From contig NZ_JBHUEJ010000036.1 in assembly GCF_042680565.1 (NCBI RefSeq), forward strand, positions 1 to 64,000: DNA of 64,000 nucleotides. The letters are read 5' to 3'. Position numbers and translations under genes: made by a program. The notes beneath the pieces were generated by a model that worked only from the letters and a program-made list of their open reading frames with translations, was not told the DNA's origin and did no database searches. Below are positions 17,834 to 24,998 of this stretch, piece by piece. Each line of letters starts with the position of its first letter. Within the stretch, counting starts at the first letter, position 1. This DNA comes from Ottowia flava. GTDB lineage: Bacteria; Pseudomonadota; Gammaproteobacteria; Burkholderiales; Burkholderiaceae_C.

Positions 17834-18298
17834 ATGACCGACACCGCCCTCCCCGACGCCAGCCGACCGCTCGCCGCCGCCTGCCACTGCGGCGCGGTGC
17901 GCTTCTCCGTCTTGCTGGAGGGCGGCTGGGCCGAGGCGCGGCGCTGCAACTGTTCGTACTGCCGCATGCGCGGCGCGGTGGCGCTGTCGGCGCGGCTGAC
18001 GGACATCACGGTGTTGCAGGGGCAGGACGTGTTGACGCGCTACCAGTTCAACACGGGGCAGGCGCAGCACTTCTTCTGTTCGCGCTGCGGCATCTACACC
18101 TTCCACCAGCGCCGCTCGCGCCCCGACCAGTACGGCGTGAACGCGGCCTGCATCGAAGGCGTCAGCCCCTTCGATTTTGCCGACGTGGCGGTGATGGAAG
18201 GCCGCACGCACCCGCGTGACCGGGTGGACGGCAGCACCGGGCCGCAGGTCGCCGGCTGGCTGCGTTACCGGGACGACGACGAGGCCAGTGCGCTCTGA
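17834..18298 (+). CDS. GFA-family zinc-binding protein
   Basis: A 154-residue glutathione-dependent formaldehyde-activating (GFA)/CENP-V fold protein. Cys ligands appear in order: ACHCGAVRF, RCNCSYCRMRG and FCSRCGIYTFHQ. The family binds two zinc ions; the prototype was described as an S-(hydroxymethyl)glutathione synthase, but most members have no proven substrate. No signal peptide, so cytoplasmic. It starts 150 bp after the MepK-like gene and is followed by a tandem pair of repeat copies. Confidence 0.88.
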   Translation: MTDTALPDASRPLAAACHCGAVRFSVLLEGGWAEARRCNCSYCRMRGAVALSARLTDITVLQGQDVLTRYQFNTGQAQHFFCSRCGIYTFHQRRSRPDQYGVNAACIEGVSPFDFADVAVMEGRTHPRDRVDGSTGPQVAGWLRYRDDDEASAL

Positions 18299-18300
18299 TC

Positions 18301-18345
18301 TTGGTAGCTGGCTGCGCAGGTGGTTGTAGGGCTGGTGGCCGATTT
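18301..18345 (+). repeat. Dispersed repeat, copy R5
   Basis: A well-conserved plus-orientation copy: TTGGTAGCTGGCTGCGCAGG, then TGGTTGTAGGGCTGGTGGCC and GATTT. It begins three bases after the GFA gene's stop and forms a direct tandem with R6. Confidence 0.85.
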
Positions 18346-18383
18346 GATCTAAAAATCAGATCCGACCGGTCAGCGCTTCCCTT

Positions 18384-18430
18384 TCAGTAGCTGCCCGCGC
18401 AGGTGGTTGTAGGGCTACAGGCCTATTTCT
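18384..18430 (+). repeat. Dispersed repeat, copy R6
   Basis: Probably the best copy of the core: CAGTAGCTGCCCGCGCAGG, then TGGTTGTAGGGCTACAGGCC and TATTTC. It overlaps the 3' end of the BaiN-like gene, whose minus-strand TAG stop (18423-18425) is part of the element. Confidence 0.85.
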
Positions 18431-19883
18431 TGACCAAATCGAGCGTCCGCAGCACACCCTGCGCCACGCGCACGCCGCTGGCCAGGCACGCGGTCAGCAG
18501 GTAGCCGCCGGTGGGCGCCTCCCAGTCCAGCATTTCGCCGGCGCAGAAGATGCCGGGGCGCGCCCGCAGTTCCAGATCGGGCGTCAGCGCGTTCAGGCGC
18601 ACGCCGCCGGCGGTGCTGATCGCCTCGGCCATCGGGCGCGGCGCGCGCAGGGTGATCGGCAGCGCTTGCAGGGCGGTGGCCAGGGCCGCGGGGTCCTTCA
18701 ATTCGGCAGCCGTCAGCAGTTCGTGCAGCAGCGCGGTGTGCACGGGCTGCAGGCCGAGCCGGCTTTTCAGGTGCGACGACAGGCTGCGGCTGCCGCGCGG
18801 GTGGGCGACGGCGGCGCGCACCTCATCGGGTTTGCGCGCGGGCAGCAGGTTGAGCCGGAAGGTGGCGTGGCCACTGCGCGCGATCTCGCCGCGCAGCAGC
18901 GCGCTGGCGGCGTAGACCAGGCTGCCCTCCACGCCCGTGGCGGTCAGCACGAATTCGCCGCGGCGCGTGAAGCGGCGGCCCTGGCTGTCGGTGAAATCGA
19001 TCACCACGTTTTTCAGCGGCTGGCCGGCGAAACGCTCGGCGAAGTAAGGCGTCCAGCCGCCGTCGGCTGCCGCGCGCTGGTCTGCCGCTTCAGCCGTCTC
19101 GCGCCCCGCCACGTCAAACCCGCAATTGGCCGCCTGCAGCGGCGCCAGGTCCACGCCCGCGTCGGCCAACCAGGGCAGCCAGGCGCCGTCAGAACCCAAA
19201 CGCGGCCAGCTGCCGCCGCCCAGCGCCAGCACGGCGATGCGCGGCGCGATGACGCGGTCCTCGGCCGGCGTTTTCAAAAGAAATTGGCCTGCAGCCCTAG
19301 AGCCATCTACGCGACCAGCTACGCTATCAATAGCATTCTGCGCGTCCGCCGGCGCCCAGCCGACCCAGCGCTGCCGCATGTGAAAGCGCACCGGCGCCGC
19401 GCCGGGCGCCGCGGGCTGGCGCAGGCGGTGCAGCCAGGCGCGCAGCAGCGGCGCGGCTTTCATCTCGGTCGGGAAGACGCGCCCGGACGTGCCGACAAAG
19501 GTGTCGATGCCCAGCCCGGCCGCCCAATCGCGCGTGGCCTGCGGGCCAAAGTCGCGCAGCCAGTCAGCCACCGCGCCGGCCTGCTCGCCGTAGCGGGTGA
19601 CGAAGGCGTCCAGCGGCTCGGCGTGCGTCAGGTTCAGACCACCGCGGCCGGCCAACAGAAACTTGCGGCCCACCGAGGGCATGGCATCGAACACGTCGAC
19701 GGCGACCCCGGCGCGGCCCAGCACCTCGGCCGCCATCAGGCCGGCAGGGCCGGCGCCGATGACGGCGACTTGTGGGGTGATGGCGGTGTCGGGCAACGGG
19801 TGCGCGGCTTGGAGGGTGGGCGCAAGGGCGTCGGATAGGGCAGAAGGCACGACGTGATTGTCGCTGTTGGCCGCTGCGCTCAT
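18423..19883 (-). CDS. BaiN-type NAD(P)/FAD flavoprotein (TIGR03862-like)
   Basis: A flavin-dependent oxidoreductase of the HI0933/BaiN family. The dinucleotide-binding motif is QVAVIGAGPAGLMAAEVLGRAG, given here as V-x-G-A-G-P-A-G. The family-specific AGRGGLNLTHAEP block and the C-terminal GIFCAGEMLDWEAPTGGYLL FAD block are both present. Close family members have no proven substrate. About residues 184-203 (VDGSRAAGQFLLKTPAED region) are encoded by an in-frame copy of the dispersed repeat and look like an insertion. The stop codon is also repeat-derived. The start is uncertain: 19883 gives 486 residues, ATG at 19901 is possible, and neither has a clear ribosome-binding site. Confidence 0.85.
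   Translation of the reverse strand: MSAAANSDNHVVPSALSDALAPTLQAAHPLPDTAITPQVAVIGAGPAGLMAAEVLGRAGVAVDVFDAMPSVGRKFLLAGRGGLNLTHAEPLDAFVTRYGEQAGAVADWLRDFGPQATRDWAAGLGIDTFVGTSGRVFPTEMKAAPLLRAWLHRLRQPAAPGAAPVRFHMRQRWVGWAPADAQNAIDSVAGRVDGSRAAGQFLLKTPAEDRVIAPRIAVLALGGGSWPRLGSDGAWLPWLADAGVDLAPLQAANCGFDVAGRETAEAADQRAAADGGWTPYFAERFAGQPLKNVVIDFTDSQGRRFTRRGEFVLTATGVEGSLVYAASALLRGEIARSGHATFRLNLLPARKPDEVRAAVAHPRGSRSLSSHLKSRLGLQPVHTALLHELLTAAELKDPAALATALQALPITLRAPRPMAEAISTAGGVRLNALTPDLELRARPGIFCAGEMLDWEAPTGGYLLTACLASGVRVAQGVLRTLDLVKK
19275..19334 (-). repeat. Dispersed repeat, copy R7, in frame inside the BaiN-like gene
   Basis: A minus-orientation copy within coding DNA: AATTGGCCTGCAGCCCTAGAG, then CTACGCGACCAGCTACGCTATC and AATAGC (split here for length). 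The reading frame stays open across it. Confidence 0.75.
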
Positions 19884-20025
19884 GGGGTGGCTGAAGCACA
19901 TCGTGCCGTGCCCGCACAGAAAGCGCCAGAGATGCCCGGTCGGCACATCTTGCTATGCTTTTAGGCTTATTTTCACCTGCGCTCGGGCGCGCTTGCACCG
20001 CGCGCCCCAAGGGCAATACCCACCC

Positions 20026-20631
20026 ATGTTTTCCTCGCTGAACGAGGGGTCGTTTCTGCTGGCCGTGGCGGCCATTCTGCTGACGCCCGGCCCCACCAAC
20101 ACGCTGCTCGCGGCTTCGGGCAGCAGGATTGGACTGCGCCGCTCGCTCATGCTGCTGCCCTTTGAAGGTTTCGGCTACCTGCTGGCCACCAGTATGTGGG
20201 GCGGGCTGCTGCACAACCTCGCGGACGACCACCCGCTGGCGCTGCGCGCCATCAAGCTGATCTGCGGCTTGTACATCGCCGCGCTGGGCTGGCGGCTGTG
20301 GCGCACCGCGGCGCACCCCGCGGTGACGGAGCGCGCGTCTGCCGTGGGCGGCCGCGCCTTGTTCATCGCGACCCTGCTTAACCCCAAGGCGGCGGTGTTT
20401 GGCATGGCACTCTTGCCGCCGACCACCTGGGACAGCCTGTGCAACTGGGGCGTGGTGATGACGGCCTTCCTGACGCTGGTGATCAGCATCGGCAGCCTGT
20501 GGATCGGCCTTGGCGCCACGCTGATGGGCGGGCGCGTGCGCTGGCTGCAGCCGCAGACATTCCAGCGGCTCGCAGGGACCGTGCTGGCGGGCTTTGCCGT
20601 GTGGCTGGTTGCAAACGCCCTGCTGCTCTGA
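20026..20631 (+). CDS. LysE/RhtB family exporter
   Basis: A 201-residue integral membrane protein with about six predicted helices. The N-terminus FLLAVAAILLTPGPTNTLLA carries the family's TPGPxN motif. ALRAIKLICGLYIAALGWRLW and FIATLLNPKAAVF (the LNPKA motif) are the other hallmarks. Members export amino acids or related small metabolites by proton antiport; the substrate cannot be predicted. It is divergent from the BaiN-like gene and convergent with the TetR gene. The start at 20026 fits the family N-terminus; an upstream in-frame open region is discarded. Confidence 0.88.
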   Translation: MFSSLNEGSFLLAVAAILLTPGPTNTLLAASGSRIGLRRSLMLLPFEGFGYLLATSMWGGLLHNLADDHPLALRAIKLICGLYIAALGWRLWRTAAHPAVTERASAVGGRALFIATLLNPKAAVFGMALLPPTTWDSLCNWGVVMTAFLTLVISIGSLWIGLGATLMGGRVRWLQPQTFQRLAGTVLAGFAVWLVANALLL

Positions 20632-20691
20632 GGTGCTGGGCGGCGCCCTTCACGGCGAGCGCCCAGGGCGCGAGCAGCGCTCGCGCGCGCC

Positions 20692-21612
20692 TCACCCATC
20701 GCGCGCGCGCTGCGCCAGCGATGCGATGAAGAAGTCCAGCACACCGTGCAGCGTGGCCGGCGTGTCGGTCTGCGGCAGCTGCCATTCGGGAAAGTGCCCG
20801 TCCGCCGCCATGCGCGCCAGGCCATAGACCATGGCGCGTGACGCGACCAGCGCGTGTTCGCGCTCGGCGGCGCTGACGTGTGTGCCCAGCGCTTCATCGA
20901 GCAGGCTGCGCATCTGGCGGCGCAGCCCTTCGTTGGCCGCTGCGGTGGCGGGCGAGCCGCCGCCGTCCAGCTGCGTGCGGTCGCTGATCACGCGAAAGTG
21001 CGTGGGGTAAGCGCTGGCCCAGTCCAGGTAGGCGTGGCCGATGGCGGCCAGGCGCTGCAGCGGCGGCTGGCCGGCGGCGGCGGCCAGGGCTTGCGTGGCG
21101 CTGGCGGCCAGGCGCTCGGTCGCCTGTTCGGCCACGGCCGTCAGCAGCGCGGCGCGCGACGCGAAATGGCGGAACGGCGCGCCGGGCGACACGCCGGCGC
21201 GCTTGGCGGTTTCGCGCACGCTGAGCTGCTCCACGCCCTGTTCGTCAATGATGGCCACGGCCGCTTCGATCAGCGCCTCGCGCAGGTTGCCGTGGTGGTA
21301 GGGGCGCGGCGCGCGGGCCGCAGCGGCCTGCGCCTCGGCCGGTTGGCCGCGGGCCGCTTCGGTGCGCTGGGCAGCCGCATCGGCGGCGCGGCGCTGGGCA
21401 TGCGCGGCGGGTTTGGCGGGCATCGCGGACGCTACGTGCTGCCCCGCGCCGCCGGGCTGCGCGGGTGGGGCCGCACGGCTGCGCCGGGGCGACGGTGCGG
21501 ACGCCGCCGGCGCACCGCGCTGGGCTGGCTTCGTCCTGGACCCAGGCTTCACGGCCGCCGCGCGGTCGTTGCGGGCGGGTGGATCACGGGGGGCATCGGT
21601 TTTTTCAGGCAT
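20692..21612 (-). CDS. TetR/AcrR family regulator with long disordered N-terminus
   Basis: A 306-residue repressor-type protein. The HTH domain lies unusually deep, about residues 105-160 (NLREALIEAAVAIIDEQG ... VRETAKRAGVSPGAPFRHF). It is preceded by about 100 residues of Ala/Pro/Arg-rich low-complexity sequence. The ligand domain follows (LQRLAAIGHAYLDWASAYPTHF, WHG-like). A shorter start at the internal Met (MPAKPAAH) would remove most of the extension, so the true N-terminus is uncertain. It is divergent from the periplasmic protein gene at 21726, and the gap holds two palindromic candidate operators, so that gene is the likely target. Confidence 0.82.
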   Translation of the reverse strand: MPEKTDAPRDPPARNDRAAAVKPGSRTKPAQRGAPAASAPSPRRSRAAPPAQPGGAGQHVASAMPAKPAAHAQRRAADAAAQRTEAARGQPAEAQAAAARAPRPYHHGNLREALIEAAVAIIDEQGVEQLSVRETAKRAGVSPGAPFRHFASRAALLTAVAEQATERLAASATQALAAAAGQPPLQRLAAIGHAYLDWASAYPTHFRVISDRTQLDGGGSPATAAANEGLRRQMRSLLDEALGTHVSAAEREHALVASRAMVYGLARMAADGHFPEWQLPQTDTPATLHGVLDFFIASLAQRARDG

Positions 21613-21616
21613 TTGC

Positions 21617-21684
21617 ACATTGTCATGTAATCAACGCTTATTTTGCGCTAGACTCGCGTCGCTTTATGTAATCTGCGATCACAT
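21617..21684. promoter_or_regulatory. Candidate TetR operators and divergent promoter
   Basis: Two ATGT/ACAT palindromes lie in the 113-bp divergent gap. ACAT-tgtc-ATGT (21617-21628) lies at the TetR start. ATGTAATC-tgc-GATCACAT (21666-21684) has an 8-bp arm with one mismatch. A plus-strand promoter candidate, TTGCGC (21643-21648), 16 bp, TATGTA (21665-21670), overlaps the second palindrome, the expected layout for repression. Binding is inferred. Confidence 0.5.
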
Positions 21685-21725
21685 CAAGCGGTTTTTTCTT
21701 CAACACCTTCTTTCCAAGGAACCAC

Positions 21726-22202
21726 ATGCGCAACCGAATGACCGCGAAGTTCGCCTCTGCCCTGCTGCCCACGCTGGCCGCCGTGGCCACACTGGCCGCC
21801 CCGCTGACCACCACCGCGCAAGAAGCGCCTGTGCTGCGCATCACCTGGCCGCTGGACGGCGCCACGCTGCCGCTGGGCCCCGACGCCGCCGGCCGCACCA
21901 TTGGCGTGGTGGTCGACAGCAACTTCAAGCTCAAGCCCGCCGGCCAGTGCGGCAGCGACCCGCGCTGCGGCCACGTGCACATGAAGATCGACCCCGACGG
22001 CGACACCTGCAACCTGCCCGGGCGCCCCTACAACAGCATGAACAGCGACTTTGGCGGCCCGCTGATCAAGGCCAACTTCGGCGCCTGCGCCACCCCGACC
22101 GGCGAACACGTCATCGGCATCCTGCTGGCCGACGACCACCACAAGCCGGTGCTGGTGGGCGGCAAGCCGGTGACTGCGCTGGTGAAGGTCACGACGCGCT
22201 GA
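21726..22202 (+). CDS. Putative periplasmic protein, TetR-linked
   Basis: A 158-residue protein with a Sec signal peptide (FASALLPTLAAVATLAAPLTTTAQ|EA). The mature part is about 130 residues and looks beta-rich, with four Cys residues (GQCGSDPRCGHVH, DTCNLPG, FGACATPTG) that could form two disulfides. It also has a His-containing GHVHMKIDPDG and an ADDHHKP near the end, possible metal ligands. I do not recognise a characterised family. A good AAGGAA ribosome-binding site precedes the ATG. Its divergent neighbour is a TetR regulator with palindromes in the shared gap, which suggests inducible expression. Confidence 0.7.
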   Translation: MRNRMTAKFASALLPTLAAVATLAAPLTTTAQEAPVLRITWPLDGATLPLGPDAAGRTIGVVVDSNFKLKPAGQCGSDPRCGHVHMKIDPDGDTCNLPGRPYNSMNSDFGGPLIKANFGACATPTGEHVIGILLADDHHKPVLVGGKPVTALVKVTTR

Positions 22203-22256
22203 GCCGCCGACGCCGAAGCGCGCGCGCCGGGTTCGCCGCAAGCCCCAGCGCCATCG

Positions 22257-23184
22257 TCAGGATGCCGCGGCGCGTGCGTGCTCGTAGGCCTTCAGCCGCG
22301 TGTAGACCACCGCCAGCAGCGGCGTCGCCACGCCCTTGGCTGCGCCCTGGCGCAGCAGGTCGCCGACGACGGCGTCGGCTTCGATGCGCTGGCCCGACAG
22401 CAAATCGCGCGCCATCGACGCCATCAGCGGCGACGTGGGGCTGAACAGCAGCGGCTCCAGCCGCGCCCACATCTCGGGCCGCGGCGGGTGCCCGTGTGCG
22501 CGCGCCACGGCGTCGCATTCGGCCGCCACCGCCTTGGCAAATTCCAGCCCGCCCGGCGCGGCGACGATGTGGTTGATGGACGTGCCCATCAGCGTGGTGA
22601 TGGCCGCCAGGGAGGCGATGAAAGACCCACTTCTCCCACATGTCGTGTTCGATATCGGTGGACAGGCGCGCGCCAAAGGCCTGCGCCATCACGCCGTGGA
22701 TGGCGACGGCGCGGCCTTGCATGGCCGCGTCGCGCGCCCCAACGGCCAGGCTTTGCATGGTGTTCAGGTGCACGATCTCCTTGGCGGCGCCCAGCGTGGA
22801 CGAGATCTCGGCCAGGCCGCCGAACACCGCGCGCCGGCCCAACTCGCCGTCCAGCACGGCCAGGTGCTGCATGCCGTTCAGCAGCGGGATGATGACCGTG
22901 TCCGGCCCCACAGCCGGGCGGATGTCGGCCACGCACGCCGCCAGATCGTAGGCCTTGCTGCTGAGGATGATCACGTCGACCGGACGCGTGATGGCAGCGG
23001 CCTGCACCGTCTGCGGCGACGCAATCGTGGCGTCACCCACCTGGCTATGGATCACCAGCCCGCGCGCCGCCAACTCCGCCGCCCGCGCCGGGCGCACCAG
23101 AAACGTCACGTCCTGCCCGTGCTGCGCCAGCCGACCCCCAAAATACCCGCCGACCGCACCGGCACCCACCACCAGAAATTGCAT
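22257..23184 (-). pseudogene. panE: Frameshifted 2-dehydropantoate 2-reductase (panE-like)
   Basis: A ketopantoate reductase family protein. The start at 23184 gives MQFLVVGAGAVGGYFGGRLAQ (NADP motif GAGAVGG), then DVIILSSKAYDL (catalytic-Lys region) and VIIPLLNGMQHL (the NGM/NG motif). The first frame is intact to WEKWVF and then turns to nonsense. The second frame carries on from FIASLAAITTLMGTSINH to the natural end at 22257. One extra A in the run at 22621-22623 (T in the minus-strand GTCTTTCATC) accounts for the shift; removing it restores a product of about 308 residues. It is either a recent inactivation or a sequencing error. The intact copy would be a normal PanE/ApbA family enzyme of pantothenate synthesis or a paralogue. 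Confidence 0.8.
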
Positions 23185-23303
23185 CGCTGTGTCCCCGTTG
23201 TGTTGCACGGCCGCTGGCTGCACAGCGCGCGGCCGAGGCTGCAGCATACGGGGCAGCTGCTGGGCGGTCTATTGGCGGCAACGACGTGAATGAGGGCAAT
23301 TGC

Positions 23304-23313
23304 GGGGGGGGGG
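23304..23313 (+). repeat. Homopolymer tract of ten G
   Basis: Ten consecutive G residues, the longest homopolymer I noticed in the window. It lies just upstream of the unrecognised gene remnant. Such a tract is prone to slippage in replication and in sequencing. Confidence 0.8.
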
Positions 23314-23315
23314 TC

Positions 23316-23631
23316 AGTGCACGCAGCACATATCAAACGGAGCCCGACAAATCCTCTGGCGTTGCACACCCCTGGGCACGCTGGTTAGAACTGCTGGGCA
23401 GCGGTCGAGATCGGGATCTGTACTGCGCCAGCGTCGTCCTGGTGGCCAACGACGACCACGTCTATTCCTGCCTGCACCACTTCGACTTGGCCGAATGCAC
23501 CGTGCCCCGCCCGCTGGACCGCGGCCGAAGCGGCCCACTTGATGACCCGCTTCAACATGTGTCGCATCGCCGAAGACCGCGTGTTTGAGAGCAGCCACAC
23601 GTTCAACCTAGACGCGGATGCACGGCACTGA
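23316..23631 (+). pseudogene. Unrecognised gene remnant with a frameshift
   Basis: One frame reads a protein-like stretch (WARWLELLGSGRDRDLYCAS, then VVLVANDDHVYSCLHHFDL and AECTVPRPLD), after which it degenerates. From about 23520 another frame continues plausibly (AAEAAHLMTRFNMCRIAE and DRVFESSHTFNLDADARH) to a TGA at 23629. Dropping one C near 23518-23521 joins them. There is no credible start codon with a ribosome-binding site; the 5' part may be lost. I do not recognise the family. The rest of the 558-bp gap between panE and the island shows no gene. It sits at the left edge of the AT-rich island. Confidence 0.35.
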
Positions 23632-23661
23632 CGCGACGCCTCTGCTCAATCTGTGAAGCCC

Positions 23662-23671
23662 CACATATGTG
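23662..23671. promoter_or_regulatory. Perfect palindrome CACATATGTG upstream of the island operon
   Basis: A 10-bp perfect palindrome about 70 bp before the first island gene, next to a T7 run. It is a possible operator for the ABC-3C operon; this rests on position and symmetry only. Confidence 0.3.
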
Positions 23672-23742
23672 TTACATTTTTTTACCAGGCAACACCGCCT
23701 TCGCGCATCACTACTAAGTTTATCTAAATCGAGGATCAACGT

Positions 23743-23933
23743 ATGGATTGGAAAGAAATCGGCGCTTGGGCGATTGCTGCAATTGCTGCGCTCGGTGCTG
23801 TTGGTTTCGTTTGAAGCTCACCTTCAATCGCAAATCAACGCGTTCGACAAGCACTCACACAGTAACACAAAACAACAATCAAGCCGGTCGGGACATTATC
23901 GGCGGTGACAGTATTGACAAATCGAAGCGTTAG
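23743..23933 (+). pseudogene. Small membrane protein with AGRDIIGGD tail, apparently frameshifted
   Basis: The ATG at 23743 has a good GAGGA ribosome-binding site (23731-23735). The first frame gives 23 residues, a single transmembrane helix (WKEIGAWAIAAIAALGAVGF), and stops at 23812-23814. Another frame continues at once with KLTFNRKSTRSTSTHTV, then TQNNNQAGRDIIGGDSIDKSKR (split), ending at 23933. One extra G in TTTGAAG (23809-23816) would fuse them into a roughly 63-residue protein: helix, basic linker, polar tail. The tail motif AGRDIIGGD recurs as AGRDVIGRD at the N-terminus of the next gene. The island is AT-richer than the rest. It may be a pseudogene, a sequencing error, or two coupled peptides. 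Confidence 0.55.
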
Positions 23934-23940
23934 CTACTGA

Positions 23941-24495
23941 ATGCCTACTACGCAATTAGGCAATACTGCAGGTCGAGATGTTATCGGTCGCGACAAGATC
24001 GAGAACACGTATCTGTCGCCGCCAACCTCGCTTTCTCGCCTTTATCAAATATTGCGAGACGCTGATAAAGCAACGCCTTACACCGCACAGATTGCGGATC
24101 AGTTACAGCACTACTGTAATACGTCGACAAATGCCGATGTCCGTGGACTGAAAGAAAAACTGACGGCGGGCAAACGGCAGGACTTGATCGACGACGCTAT
24201 GCAATGGAAGCAAAAAGCTTCCAAGCTAGTCATGAAATGGCAGACGTCGCCCGCCGCCCAGGACATCCTCACTCATATCCTGGCAAAATTACACACCGAG
24301 TTCATATTTAACGCGCGTCCAGCGATAGAGGCCGAGAAGTCCCGCGAAGAAGTCGATGAGATTGTCATATCAAAAGTCATTCAACCCACTCACGCGATGC
24401 TTGGAGAGAACGACCTTGGATTGACATATCTTGACCTAATGGGTCTACTTTTTTTTCTCGGTGGCAATTGCCACATACGGTGGGACAAATGCTAA
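23941..24495 (+). CDS. ABC-3C system protein (C-terminal-domain component)
   Basis: A 184-residue protein. The N-terminus TQLGNTAGRDVIGRDKIENT carries the AGRD[VI]IG-D motif shared with the upstream small protein. The rest is helical: LYQILRDADKATPYTAQIADQLQHY, then VRGLKEKLTAGKRQDLID, and a C-terminal LMGLLFFLGGNCHIRW. The GNCHIRW ending is what I know as the hallmark of the ABC-three-component C-terminal domain (typically GMLYFLTGNCHIKW-like). In these predicted conflict systems this component carries the effector or couples it to the ATPase. No separate effector domain is visible, so the upstream membrane peptide may be the effector. It overlaps the next gene by 7 nt (ATGCTAA). Confidence 0.72.
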   Translation: MPTTQLGNTAGRDVIGRDKIENTYLSPPTSLSRLYQILRDADKATPYTAQIADQLQHYCNTSTNADVRGLKEKLTAGKRQDLIDDAMQWKQKASKLVMKWQTSPAAQDILTHILAKLHTEFIFNARPAIEAEKSREEVDEIVISKVIQPTHAMLGENDLGLTYLDLMGLLFFLGGNCHIRWDKC

Positions 24496-24998
24496 TCTAC
24501 CACCCTGCGTTTGACGCCTACCACTGCGTGCACCGAATGTTGGTGGCCACCAATACGCTGTCAGAGCTAGAGTTAGCAAAGTTGCGAATTCTAGACTATT
24601 ACCTCTCTTTCCCAGCAGAAGTGGCGCACATACAATTACCCCGAGAGTATATGCGGATTAAAAAGGTGGCGAGTAGCATAAAGAACGAGTATCGAGGGCC
24701 GGTCAACGGCAGAATGGCTTTCCGCGACATGGAATTGATTCAAAATTCTGCCGCTCGCCTACTAGCCGCCTCTGAAGTATTTGACCCAAAAAGACTAGAA
24801 TCTGGCATTGTTCTAAGAACAAGTAAAAATTTGCCAGATACACTCTCAGAACTAAAATCCAATTCACCAGGAAGCAATGAAGCACACACAGAAGTGCTTA
24901 ACTTCATACTGGACAAACTGGGTAAAATGCAACTCACGGGACCAGGCGGGATTAAGCAACGCACCGGACTGATGGAGCACCGATATGACGTTATTTAA
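24489..24998 (+). CDS. ABC-3C middle component-like protein
   Basis: A 169-residue soluble protein. It begins MLIYHPAFDAYHCVHRMLV and continues ELAKLRILDYYLSFPAEVAH, which I recognise as the pattern of ABC-3C 'middle component' proteins (YHPAxDAYHC..., RILDFYLxFP). The remainder is helical (RMAFRDMELIQNSAARLLAA) with no catalytic motif. It is thought to bridge the ATPase and the effector-bearing component, in the way kleisin or kite partners bind SMC proteins; that role is inference. The start at 24489 overlaps the preceding stop, and its 3' end overlaps the ATPase gene by 14 nt, so all three are probably translationally coupled. The subfamily number is uncertain. Confidence 0.68.
   Translation: MLIYHPAFDAYHCVHRMLVATNTLSELELAKLRILDYYLSFPAEVAHIQLPREYMRIKKVASSIKNEYRGPVNGRMAFRDMELIQNSAARLLAASEVFDPKRLESGIVLRTSKNLPDTLSELKSNSPGSNEAHTEVLNFILDKLGKMQLTGPGGIKQRTGLMEHRYDVI

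Noticed and set aside
23743..23933. Programmed ribosomal frameshift in the small membrane ORF
   Set aside because: A -1 shift would be needed, but no X-XXY-YYZ heptamer lies in the zero frame before the TGA and no downstream structure is obvious. A deletion or sequencing error is simpler.
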